From the NCBI GenBank assembly GCA_031417835.1, contig JANOWJ010000026.1, positions 62,001 through 126,000 of the forward strand: DNA of 64,000 nt. Direction: 5' to 3'. How positions within the stretch are numbered: position 1 is the first letter of the stretch; the number at the start of each line of letters is the position of its first letter. Below the pieces are notes generated by a model that was given only the letters and a program-made list of their open reading frames with translations, did not search any database and had not been told where the DNA came from. The translations under genes and the position numbers were made by a program. The DNA is from JADJLQ01 sp031417835. GTDB lineage: Bacteria; Bacteroidota; Bacteroidia; Chitinophagales; Saprospiraceae. Positions 20,093-27,330 of the stretch are shown in pieces.

Positions 20093-20617
20093 TTAATAAG
20101 TATCCATAAACTCCTTATACCCAATCCTATACACCTCATCCTCAGTAACCGGACAAGCCAGATAATCCCCAAGCTTCACCATCTGTTTTTCGCCCCAAGC
20201 CGCCATGATATAAAACGTAGAAGCTCTATTTAAAATCTTAAGTATGGTCTTTGAGACTTGAATGGCCTGAACAGTTCCTAGCGGCTTGTATAGACCTATC
20301 CTTTTTGAGATGGTATTTATCTTTTTATAGCGTGAATTAAACTTTTCATTTAAAACGACATATTTTTCTTTGGCTTTAGTACTGATATTAGTTACGATAT
20401 AGTCTCCCTTTTGAGCCACATTTTTGGTCTCCAGTCCTGAGCTGGTGATAGTGATTACTTCTTCGGTTTTGGTGACTTTGCGGGCAATGACTTTCCCATA
20501 TTTGGTGTAGAGTTGGCCTTGCATTTTTATACGAGGAAGGATATGTTTTAAAAGAAAAGCTTGGGTGACAGGACGGGATGAAGATGGTGTTTTAGGATTG
20601 GTTTTAGAGAGTGCCAT
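20093..20617 (-). CDS. PGDYG-like protein, copy 1
   Basis: A 174-residue protein with two GDY motifs: KGDYIVTN followed by YVVLNEKFNSRYKKI, and LGDYLACP followed by EDEVYRIGYKEFMDTY. The pattern (Gly-Asp-Tyr, a short loop, then Y-x-[IV]-x-x-x-x-F) matches the PGDYG type of domain. The N terminus is basic and carries VTQAFLLKHILPRIK. A close paralogue lies at 33199-33735. Function of the family is not known to me. It sits 135 bases downstream of the patatin gene on the same strand and may be its partner. Confidence 0.6.
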   Translation of the reverse strand: MALSKTNPKTPSSSRPVTQAFLLKHILPRIKMQGQLYTKYGKVIARKVTKTEEVITITSSGLETKNVAQKGDYIVTNISTKAKEKYVVLNEKFNSRYKKINTISKRIGLYKPLGTVQAIQVSKTILKILNRASTFYIMAAWGEKQMVKLGDYLACPVTEDEVYRIGYKEFMDTY

Positions 20618-20752
20618 AGCTCGACATTTGATCGGATAGGATTGATAACCTGATTTGGTAAGTTAAGGTAATAAAAAGTAGGGGAAAATGGATAATTCGG
20701 GTAGTCTTATAGGGTGTGAGCCCTAGAAAGCAAATCATCATGTCAAAAGTAA

Positions 20753-21907
20753 TTAATCTGAATTGGTAATGGTCATTTGTTTGGCGTATTCTTCACCAAT
20801 TTGTAAAAGGTCATCCATATTTTCAAAATGATCCATTTCGCACAATGATTTTATTTTCTTTTCCGTAAATGAAAATCCCAAAGCAGAAAGCCCATTGGAA
20901 GTGAGGCTAACATTATGTCTTGAAAAGGAAAATAAGAAATTATTTTGAACTTTTGGCATAATCGCTTGGAGGTTTTCAGATAGGCGGTCAATTTTAGGTT
21001 CTTTTCCTAAGTTTTTACCAACAATATTCATAATGTATTCATTCATTTCAAGGGCATCAATCATAAATAGATCAGATAGCTTACTTGCCCATTCAATTGT
21101 CAATTGTTTTTCTAGTTTCTTAGGTTTTTCCGTCTTAAACCCAGTTCCTGTTCCAAGGCTTAAAATGTTGAGATTTTCTTGCCCAATTTGCCAATTGAAT
21201 CCAAAAGATGGAACCACAGCTATTAAAAATGATTGCCAGCCTGGATTATTGGCTAGACTTAATCCACCATCAACAAACGCACCGTATTGATTTGGATTAT
21301 TGTTTGAATATATAGGTAGTATTTGAGGTTTAAAATAATATGGTGCGGCCGAGCTAGCCCTGCAGAGTTCCCAAAGATTGTATCTTTTATTACCCTCATA
21401 ATATTTACTTTTAGGATGATTTGTTACTGTCCAAAGACTATAGCTATCCGCTCTTTTCATATTAATTGCCAGTCCACATTTGATTTTTTCAATATCTCCT
21501 AGTTCAATATTTTCAAATTTATTTTTCAAATATTGTTCATGTATTTTTGAGGAATAATTTTCATTAAATATTGAGCGAGGAAAAGTCCATTCTCTTTTTA
21601 ACAATTTATATTTTCGACCTTTCCCAAATATTTCTTTACCTAAAGTCTGGTAGAGTTGAATCAAATCTTCTACGGAATATCCTATGGCTAACGCTGATGC
21701 GATTATTGCTCCAGTACTTGTACCCACTATTAGGTCATAATACTCTCCTAAAAGTAAGTTTGGATTTTTTTCTACAACTCTAGCTTCAGTTTCTATTTTT
21801 TTGAGCATTCCCAGAGTAAGAATTCCTCGGATACCACCACCGTCCAATGATAGTATTTTTTTCTTAGCGTCCTTGTTGGAAAATTTTTGATCAAGTGATT
21901 TTTTCAT
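20753..21907 (-). CDS. patatin-like phospholipase
   Basis: 384 residues with a complete patatin active site: oxyanion motif GGGIRG (23-28), nucleophile Ser64 in GTSTG, and Asp213 in VDGG, which together form the Ser-Asp dyad. The segment CRASSAAPYYFKP is typical of cytosolic patatins, including CapV-like effectors of CBASS, and there is no signal peptide. The enzyme probably hydrolyses membrane phospholipids when activated. No cGAS-like cyclase is adjacent, so a CBASS assignment is not supported. It follows a truncated patatin copy (21950-22198), which is preceded by the duplicated upstream region of the CHAT gene; the three may be one transcript. Confidence 0.92.
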   Translation of the reverse strand: MKKSLDQKFSNKDAKKKILSLDGGGIRGILTLGMLKKIETEARVVEKNPNLLLGEYYDLIVGTSTGAIIASALAIGYSVEDLIQLYQTLGKEIFGKGRKYKLLKREWTFPRSIFNENYSSKIHEQYLKNKFENIELGDIEKIKCGLAINMKRADSYSLWTVTNHPKSKYYEGNKRYNLWELCRASSAAPYYFKPQILPIYSNNNPNQYGAFVDGGLSLANNPGWQSFLIAVVPSFGFNWQIGQENLNILSLGTGTGFKTEKPKKLEKQLTIEWASKLSDLFMIDALEMNEYIMNIVGKNLGKEPKIDRLSENLQAIMPKVQNNFLFSFSRHNVSLTSNGLSALGFSFTEKKIKSLCEMDHFENMDDLLQIGEEYAKQMTITNSD

Positions 21908-21949
21908 ATTTCTTTTTTATTTATTATTGTTGATACTCTACAGCCTTGC

Positions 21950-22198
21950 TTATGGCAAATAAATGGCTCCTGCGATAATACCAATGATCACATCAAAATA
22001 ATCTGAGAACACCAGGTAGGATTTATTATATCTGGTTCTCAAAAGCAGCTCGATTTGTTCCAGATAACCCAAGCTAATTGCTCCTCTGATACCTCCTCCA
22101 TCTAACGAGAGTATTCTTTTAGGCCCCGATGCAAGTAGTTTTTTAGCTACAGGGTGATAGCCAGCGTAGTTATTGCTACTGAAAGATTTATTGTGCAT
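21950..22198 (-). pseudogene. truncated patatin fragment
   Basis: An 82-residue frame matching only the first part of a patatin. It has the oxyanion motif (LSLDGGGIRGAISLGYL) and the strand before the nucleophile, but the GTSTG site is degraded to GIIAG and the frame stops directly after AGAIYLP. The catalytic Ser and the whole C-terminal part with the DGG motif are absent. It lies 42 bases before an intact patatin gene, so it is probably the remains of a tandem duplication or recombination. Its ATG overlaps the end of a 13-codon mini-frame (22188-22229) that begins with the first codons of the CHAT gene (MARN). Confidence 0.75.
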
Positions 22199-22212
22199 AT
22201 CGGGATAGAGAA

Positions 22213-22515
22213 TTGAGGTTTCGGGCCATGGCGGATTTGAGTATTACAGCATTAAATATAAAAAATTATCCAAATATTATAACGAACCTACCAATTATTT
22301 CCGAAGAAATTTATTATATTATCAAATTATACCATATGTTTAGTATGAACATAAAGGCAAGGGTGTGCTCAGAGTGGGTTCAGTTTATAGGCAGGGGCTA
22401 CCTATATTATTTATAGCGCACTTAGGGAGTGTAAGGAGTCGGGGAAATGTTACGAGGAATGATGTAGAAAGTGGGGGAAGTAACCTTTTTGTAGCGGCGA
22501 CTTCAGTCGCTGTCG
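22213..22515. repeat. ~300-bp direct repeat, copy 2
   Basis: Second copy of 15033-15338. It includes the start codon and three further codons of the CHAT gene (MARN, ATG at 22229), then leaves that gene and runs into the patatin fragment. The patatin pair therefore sits behind the same upstream region as the 1828-residue CHAT protein. It also carries a copy of the ~65-bp repeat (about 22418-22483) and a palindromic element (22492-22511). Confidence 0.85.
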
Positions 22516-22606
22516 GATTTAGTCGCTTATTTGAAAGCATTGAAAGTTTGATTAAAATTAATCAGCGACTTCACAAAGTGATCCCTATGGGAGAAGTCGC
22601 CGCTAC
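22492..22606. repeat. pair of facing TAGCGGCGAC palindromes
   Basis: A forward element (22492-22511) is followed by an inverted one ending AGTCGCCGCTA (22595-22605) with about 85 bases between. The two can fold on each other as well as individually, as in BIME-like units. Confidence 0.65.
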
Positions 22607-22729
22607 CAGAAATGGAATAGCTTTTGGCAGACATCATTGGTCAATAAAAAATCCGAAAGGTTGAATGAAGTATTTAGATCTTATTTATTTGGCTAAAGTT
22701 TGAATTTCCATTAACTTTATTGGAATTTT

Positions 22730-22951
22730 ATGGAAGCCATTGTAGATATTGAACTGAATCAATTTATGCTTCAATTATCTTTAGAACAAAAAAGATCGCT
22801 ATTGATTTTGCTTAAGTCGTACATGAATAAGGAATCTAATGCGCTATTAATGGAATATAATCAGGAGATTGAAGAAGCTAATTTAGAAAATGATCTCCAT
22901 CTTATATCAAACGAAGAAATGTTGGTAAGGATGCGTTCATGGAAAAAGTAA
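22730..22951 (+). CDS. antitoxin of a ParE/RelE-type module
   Basis: A 73-residue acidic, helical protein (ELNQFMLQLSLEQKRSLLILL, then EEANLENDLHLISNEEM) with no close family I can name. It is assigned as antitoxin from its size, charge and position: its last 13 bases overlap the start of a clear ParE/RelE toxin gene. Such small helical antitoxins wrap around the toxin and usually repress the operon. Confidence 0.7.
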   Translation: MEAIVDIELNQFMLQLSLEQKRSLLILLKSYMNKESNALLMEYNQEIEEANLENDLHLISNEEMLVRMRSWKK

Positions 22952-23238
22952 ATGTGTCCTGGACCTTAAATGCTCAGAAGCAGTTTAGAGAAGTATATGA
23001 TTATATCTCACAGGACTCAGAACTAAATGCAACAAAAGTAGCTGAGGACATTCTCTTAATCCTACAACTTACCGCTGTAAATCCTGAAATGCATCCTATC
23101 GATAGATTTAAAATATTTAATGATGGTAGTTACAGAGCATTTGAAAAACATCATTATCGTATTACATATCGATATTCAAATAACAAGATCAAGGTTTTAA
23201 CGATCAGACATACTAGTAGAAATCCCAAATGGACATGA
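22939..23238 (+). CDS. ParE/RelE-superfamily toxin
   Basis: 99 residues. The N-terminal helix ends in the pattern FREVYDYISQDS, typical of ParE-type toxins. The C-terminal sheet reads FEKHHYRITYRYSNNKIKVLTIRHTSRNP, with the conserved YR(I)xY and RHTSRxP motifs (shown here to explain the call; the key residues are Arg-Ile-Thr-Tyr and Arg-His-Thr). Targets in the family are gyrase (ParE) or ribosome-bound mRNA (RelE), and the sequence alone does not decide between them. The start overlaps the antitoxin gene. Confidence 0.85.
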   Translation: MEKVNVSWTLNAQKQFREVYDYISQDSELNATKVAEDILLILQLTAVNPEMHPIDRFKIFNDGSYRAFEKHHYRITYRYSNNKIKVLTIRHTSRNPKWT

Positions 23239-23323
23239 TTTAATTTAGACCCGGCTTGATTAATGTTTTGGGGTTGGAATTGTAACTTTAAAAATAAAAT
23301 ACATGTAACAACACTTGAACACA

Positions 23324-23533
23324 ATGGCTTATTTTAAAAACGAAATTCATTACAAAAAGGCCCTAAAAAGGATCTGAGCTTTGATGCAGGCCAGAGCAAA
23401 GAAAGGTACTTCAGATGGAAATGAATTGGCCATGCTGACTACTTTAGTAGAAGCTTGTGAATCTATACAAACCCGATGCAACCAAACTGATCCCATAGAT
23501 ATTAGGCAACAACTATCGTATTGGCTATATTGA
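23324..23533 (+). pseudogene. HigA-type antitoxin relic with internal stop
   Basis: Reading from ATG 23324 gives 17 codons, a TGA, then 51 more in-frame codons. Across the stop the protein matches the N-terminal part of HigA antitoxins: KALKRI, then ALMQARAKKGTSDGNELAML, TLVEA and PIDIRQQL. The XRE-type helix-turn-helix that should follow is missing. A related sequence occurs at 26576-26720. No HigB toxin gene is seen beside it. Confidence 0.6.
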
Positions 23534-23610
23534 TTTACAAATATTAGAAAAGCCGTTTACGGATTTTAAGGAATAAAGTAATATTTAATTTATTTTGGAT
23601 AACAATTAAT

Positions 23611-23616
23611 AAGGAG
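23611..23616 (+). promoter_or_regulatory. strong Shine-Dalgarno site of the cupin gene
   Basis: AAGGAG lies 7 bases before the ATG at 23624. Most starts in this window lack such a site, as is usual in Bacteroidota, so it supports this start. Confidence 0.6.
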
Positions 23617-23623
23617 ATTTCTG

Positions 23624-24145
23624 ATGTCTAACCCAATCCAAGATGTACAAACAGTAACACCTGATGGAGAATCTATTCAACAAATCCCATTTGGCGTAAC
23701 TTTTCATGATCTTCCCACTCAGGTGGATGAGTGTGGCGAAATTTGCGAACTCTTTGATCCGCGTTGGGGCTGGCATATGGATCCGCTGGTTTTTGCGTAT
23801 AGCTTTACGATTCGACCAGGTGTCATCAAAGGGTGGGGTTTGCACAAAAAACATGAAGACCGCTACTGCATCTATTATGGAAGCATGGAAGTGGTTTTAT
23901 ATGATGTTCGTCCTGATTCGCCAACCCATGGCCTGGTTTCTAAAATAATACTATCGCAATATCGCCGCAGGTTAATGAATATCCCCGCAGGGATATGGCA
24001 TGCAGATCGTAATATTGGAGATACAGATGTCGTGGTGATTAATTTTCCCACTATTCAATATGACCATGCTGATCCGGATAAATACCGCCTGCCTTTGGAT
24101 ACGGATCAAATTCCTTATAAATTTCACAATCCGCAGGGCTGGTAA
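23624..24145 (+). CDS. RmlC-like cupin (dTDP-sugar epimerase family)
   Basis: 173 residues resembling dTDP-4-dehydrorhamnose 3,5-epimerase-like cupins. Supporting segments are GVTFHDLP, the loop with FAYSFTIRPGVIKGWGLHKKH (the His in this segment corresponds to the active-site region of the family), the strand MEVVLYDVRPDS, and IPAGIWHADRNIGD near the C terminus. Proteins of this subtype are common in polysaccharide gene clusters. The glycosyltransferase gene begins 3 bases after its stop, which supports a joint role in surface glycan synthesis. The exact substrate cannot be told. Confidence 0.75.
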   Translation: MSNPIQDVQTVTPDGESIQQIPFGVTFHDLPTQVDECGEICELFDPRWGWHMDPLVFAYSFTIRPGVIKGWGLHKKHEDRYCIYYGSMEVVLYDVRPDSPTHGLVSKIILSQYRRRLMNIPAGIWHADRNIGDTDVVVINFPTIQYDHADPDKYRLPLDTDQIPYKFHNPQGW

Positions 24146-24147
24146 AT

Positions 24148-25272
24148 TTGAATGAACTTACGAAATTGAAAAACAATCCGTTGGTCAGTATACTGCTTCC
24201 GACCCACAACCGGGCAGATGTGTTGCCATTTGCTATTCAATCCGTGCTGGCACAGACTATTCAGAATTTTGAGTTGTTGATCGTTGGCGATGGATGTACA
24301 GATGATACAGCTCAGATCGTTCAAGGTTTTGTCGACCCTAGAATACGCTGGTTCAATTTGCCAAAAGCCCCAAATTTTGGATATGCTAATCGCAATATTG
24401 TATTAAAGGAAGCACAGGGTGAATATATTGCGTTTATGGCGCATGATGATTTATGGTTTTCAGATCACCTGGAACAGCTGCTCCCGTATTTTGACAATAA
24501 ACAAATTGATATCGTTTATAGTCGACCCATGTGGGTGATTCCATTGGGTATGATCGTTCCGGGGCTGTTCAACTTGAATCATATACCTACCCGGAAATTG
24601 TTTTTGGACAAAAAAGTGAATAAAATTCCTGCAAGCTGTGTGATGCATCGTCAGGATTGTTTTTCAAAATATGGTTATTGGAACGATCAATTAACCGAAG
24701 CTGGTGATATGGATATGTGGACGAGAATTATTACAGGTGGCGAGGAGAAAAATTTCGCTTATCATGGAACTCCCACCTGCCTGCACTTCAAAGCAAATTG
24801 GCATGATACCACGTACGATGAAATATTTGGATTCTATTTTTGGAAGCACCGGTTTGATCTAAATCTTATGCCAGCCAACCTCCATAAAGATGTACTACAT
24901 GGCACAACCGAACAGCAAGCGATTTGGACAGAGATCTCCTCCGATCCACAAGGCTGGAATAAAAAAACAAGATTGGCCATTGAAGAGGTAATTGATCTAT
25001 GTGCCTGGCAGTATACTCAGGATGATGGAAATGAATCATTGATAATGAAAGCAAAGATCATGGAGGATTTCCAAAATAATTTAAAGGACATTAAAAACAG
25101 TTTAATTGAATCACAAACGGCCTTAGAGAATATCCAAAACACGCTGACCTGGAGAATGCACAAATATATTTTTCGCTTTGCTTTCGTAGGCAAGTTTTAT
25201 GGCTCGGTTGTTATGCCGATTAAGGGCTGGCTAGCCAGGCTGCAGAATCTCCCGGTTGATAAACACGAATAA
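24148..25272 (+). CDS. family 2 glycosyltransferase
   Basis: A GT-A fold transferase of family GT2. Residues 12-110 carry VSILLPTHNRADVLPFAIQS, LLIVGDGCTDDTA and the catalytic-metal segment FMAHDDLWF; the donor is therefore a nucleotide sugar. No TM segment is obvious except a moderately hydrophobic C-terminal tail. A short coiled-coil-like stretch (about 300-335) precedes the tail. The start is uncertain: the TTG at 24148 fits the spacing behind the cupin gene, but a start a few codons later is possible. It is the second gene of a two-gene unit with the cupin. Confidence 0.88.
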   Translation: MNELTKLKNNPLVSILLPTHNRADVLPFAIQSVLAQTIQNFELLIVGDGCTDDTAQIVQGFVDPRIRWFNLPKAPNFGYANRNIVLKEAQGEYIAFMAHDDLWFSDHLEQLLPYFDNKQIDIVYSRPMWVIPLGMIVPGLFNLNHIPTRKLFLDKKVNKIPASCVMHRQDCFSKYGYWNDQLTEAGDMDMWTRIITGGEEKNFAYHGTPTCLHFKANWHDTTYDEIFGFYFWKHRFDLNLMPANLHKDVLHGTTEQQAIWTEISSDPQGWNKKTRLAIEEVIDLCAWQYTQDDGNESLIMKAKIMEDFQNNLKDIKNSLIESQTALENIQNTLTWRMHKYIFRFAFVGKFYGSVVMPIKGWLARLQNLPVDKHE

Positions 25273-25276
25273 CTTC

Positions 25277-25560
25277 AGCGACTAAAGTCGCCGCTACAGA
25301 AAATATGAATAATATTTGATCGCAATTTAGACTAGAGAAAAATTATTTGCAGATTTCGTAGCGGAATTTGCCGTCGGTTCTGTAGCGGCGACTTTAGTCG
25401 CTGGAGCCGAAGGCTCTCGTTGTTTGATAACATTAGAGACTAAATTCGTCGTTACAGAAAACTTAATTAATTTCTAATTGCAATTAAGAATAAAATAAAA
25501 TTATTTGCAGATTTCATAGCGGTAAAAGCCGTCGGTTTTGTAGCGGCGACATCAGTCGCT
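25277..25560. repeat. cluster of TAGCGGCGAC palindromes in a 158-bp repeat
   Basis: An inverted element (25277-25296) is followed by two forward ones (25383-25402 and 25541-25560). The 64 bases before and including each forward element (25339-25402 and 25497-25560) are near-copies of each other, spaced by 158 bases. No gene lies in 25273-25646. Confidence 0.75.
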
Positions 25561-25646
25561 GATGATTAAAAAACTAAGTACGGCATACATTCCCAAATTA
25601 GCTAGCATGCTAAACAAGAGCAAACATAAACACACTCTATCCTTAT

Positions 25647-25907
25647 TTAATTCGCTTTAGTGTTTGTTAGTTTAGTCTCCTTCCTCATATGCCATACGGT
25701 ATCCGCACTCAAATCCAGCTTTACATCCGGCCATTCAATGAAGATACTCCTGTTGACTACTTTTTTAAAAGTTCTCTGATCCTGGAGAGGGAAAAAAGCA
25801 TCAAACTTTAACAATGGACTTAAGTCAATTTTGCTCAAGGTGCCGTCATTAAACTTACAGTCTAAAATATAGTTATCAAGAGCAGTTACTTTTTTCAGCT
25901 TTCTCAT
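25647..25907 (-). CDS. DUF2442 protein, probable antitoxin-like partner
   Basis: 86 residues with the DUF2442 pattern: VTALDNYILDCKFNDG, then DLSPLL, a FFPLQD loop and the closing IEWPDVKLDLSADTVW. Members are usually encoded next to DUF4160 proteins, as here, and the pair is thought to be a toxin-antitoxin module. It starts 4 bases after the DUF4160 gene ends. Confidence 0.8.
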   Translation of the reverse strand: MRKLKKVTALDNYILDCKFNDGTLSKIDLSPLLKFDAFFPLQDQRTFKKVVNRSIFIEWPDVKLDLSADTVWHMRKETKLTNTKAN

Positions 25908-25911
25908 AATT

Positions 25912-26181
25912 CTATTTTAATGCCTCTATGGAAAATACAGGTTTACCTTCTACAGCCAAAATCCAGTTGGCCATGAGTTCATCTCTATGAATTTCTATCC
26001 AGGCCAATACCAGTTTTAGTTTTCCTTTTGGAAACCTTCCTGCAATAATTTCACCACTGGGAATTTCTATAACTGCATTATAGTGCGCATATTGTATATG
26101 GATATGTGATTTTTTATGCTCTTTATTGTCAAAATAGAACATTCGAATAATGATACCATAAAACATGGATATTACTGGCAT
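25912..26181 (-). CDS. DUF4160 protein, probable toxin-like partner
   Basis: 89 residues with the DUF4160 pattern: MPVISMFYGIIIRMFYFDNK, then KSHIHIQYAHYNAVIEI with two His, and a C-terminal helix KLVLAWIEIHRDELMANW. It precedes DUF2442 on the same strand, 4 bases apart. The pair is regarded as a putative toxin-antitoxin system, from gene context in many genomes rather than a known mechanism. Confidence 0.82.
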   Translation of the reverse strand: MPVISMFYGIIIRMFYFDNKEHKKSHIHIQYAHYNAVIEIPSGEIIAGRFPKGKLKLVLAWIEIHRDELMANWILAVEGKPVFSIEALK

Positions 26182-26575
26182 GCTACAAAGATAAGACTCT
26201 AATGCTTTACCGCATGGTAAAAAACAAATGAGTTTGACGCATTAAGTCTTTGAATTTGAACGATTTAGGTTCGCCACGAAAGTTGATGAAATTTAAATCT
26301 TAATAGGTTACACAATTGTATGGGAGTAATAACTGGCATCATAGATAATATCTTCTGAAAGGCTCAAGCACTTTTACATAAGCATCCGTCTATATTAAGC
26401 TACAATTATCTATTTGGATAAGAGGCTTGTCTATTCACCCATGAGCACAATATTTGCATCAAATCCTGCACAGTTAACGAACATTTCAATATAGGCCCAG
26501 TCGAGCCAACCTCCAGTGTCCGGTTAGTTGATGTAAGTATTGATGCGAAGAACCTAAAAACAGAAGCAACAACAA
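26182..26575. other. gene-free stretch
   Basis: No credible ORF, repeat or hairpin that I can support. Short stretches read like decayed coding sequence. Confidence 0.4.
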
Positions 26576-27010
26576 TTGAATACATTGGCTTATTATAAAA
26601 ACCAAATTCACGATATAAAAACACTAAAGAGGGTCTGGATTTTGATACAGGTCAGTCCAAAGAAAGGTTCTTCAGAAGAAAATGAATTGGATATGCTGAT
26701 GCAGGATGCAAGCTGGCAAAACCAAATCATCTTGCAATGGCTGTCCAAATCACCCACAGCTGTCCCCATCGATCGTGAAATGGGATCACTTCTGGAGGAT
26801 AAGATCGGCGGCAAAGCCGGGATCCGATATTTAAGAGATAACACACCTATCACAGAGAATGTATTGAATGGCCTGGGCATTGGCCGGGACTTTACTGCTT
26901 CAGATGTAGAAAACATCATTGAGATGAGCAATGCGGAGAATAGGGAATTGCTGGATACTATAGGGAAAAAGCTTGCAGATACGCAAGTCATGGATGAACA
27001 TTTTGTTTGA
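26576..27010 (+). CDS. HigA-relic fusion of unknown function
   Basis: A 144-residue frame. Residues 4-48 match the N-terminal part of HigA antitoxins and the relic at 23324 (LAYYKNQIHDIKTLKRV, KKGSSEENELDML). After that the sequence departs into an unrelated, well-formed helical protein (REMGSLLEDKIGG, IIEMSNAENRELLDTIGKKL). There is no HTH. It may be a chimera made by deletion, or a true small protein that took over the HigA start. The only near start codon is TTG, which weakens the call. Confidence 0.4.
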   Translation: MNTLAYYKNQIHDIKTLKRVWILIQVSPKKGSSEENELDMLMQDASWQNQIILQWLSKSPTAVPIDREMGSLLEDKIGGKAGIRYLRDNTPITENVLNGLGIGRDFTASDVENIIEMSNAENRELLDTIGKKLADTQVMDEHFV

Positions 27011-27330
27011 TTCTTTCTTTCATTATTCAATAAAAAGACTTCTTGCTAGGAATCCACTCCGTTTGATTCATCAACAATCCAATGCCGAAAGCAAAGAAAA
27101 TTAACTAAATAAATATTGATTGCCAAGGGTGACCTTTTGCCCATTTGTTACATGTACCTATATCGACAATTTAAGAACAGACTCAAAAAGCACATTGTTT
27201 ATCCGGGTTTTCGAGAGTATTTCTAAATCAGGATCATACACCCTATGAAAGTTAGACTACCAGGGCCACGGTATCAATTGGAATCCGGGGCTAGGATATA
27301 TTGTACCAAAGGACTAAACCACTTCATGAT
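27011..27330. other. gene-free stretch before the protease gene
   Basis: No ORF. It must hold the promoter of the protease pair that follows, but I cannot place one with confidence. Confidence 0.35.

Noticed and set aside
20753..21907. CBASS operon with CapV-type patatin
   Set aside because: The patatin resembles CapV, but no cGAS/DncV-like nucleotidyltransferase, Cap2 or Cap3 gene lies adjacent.
22365..22664. 99-residue plus-strand ORF
   Set aside because: It spans the direct repeat and two palindromic elements and its sequence does not look like a protein.
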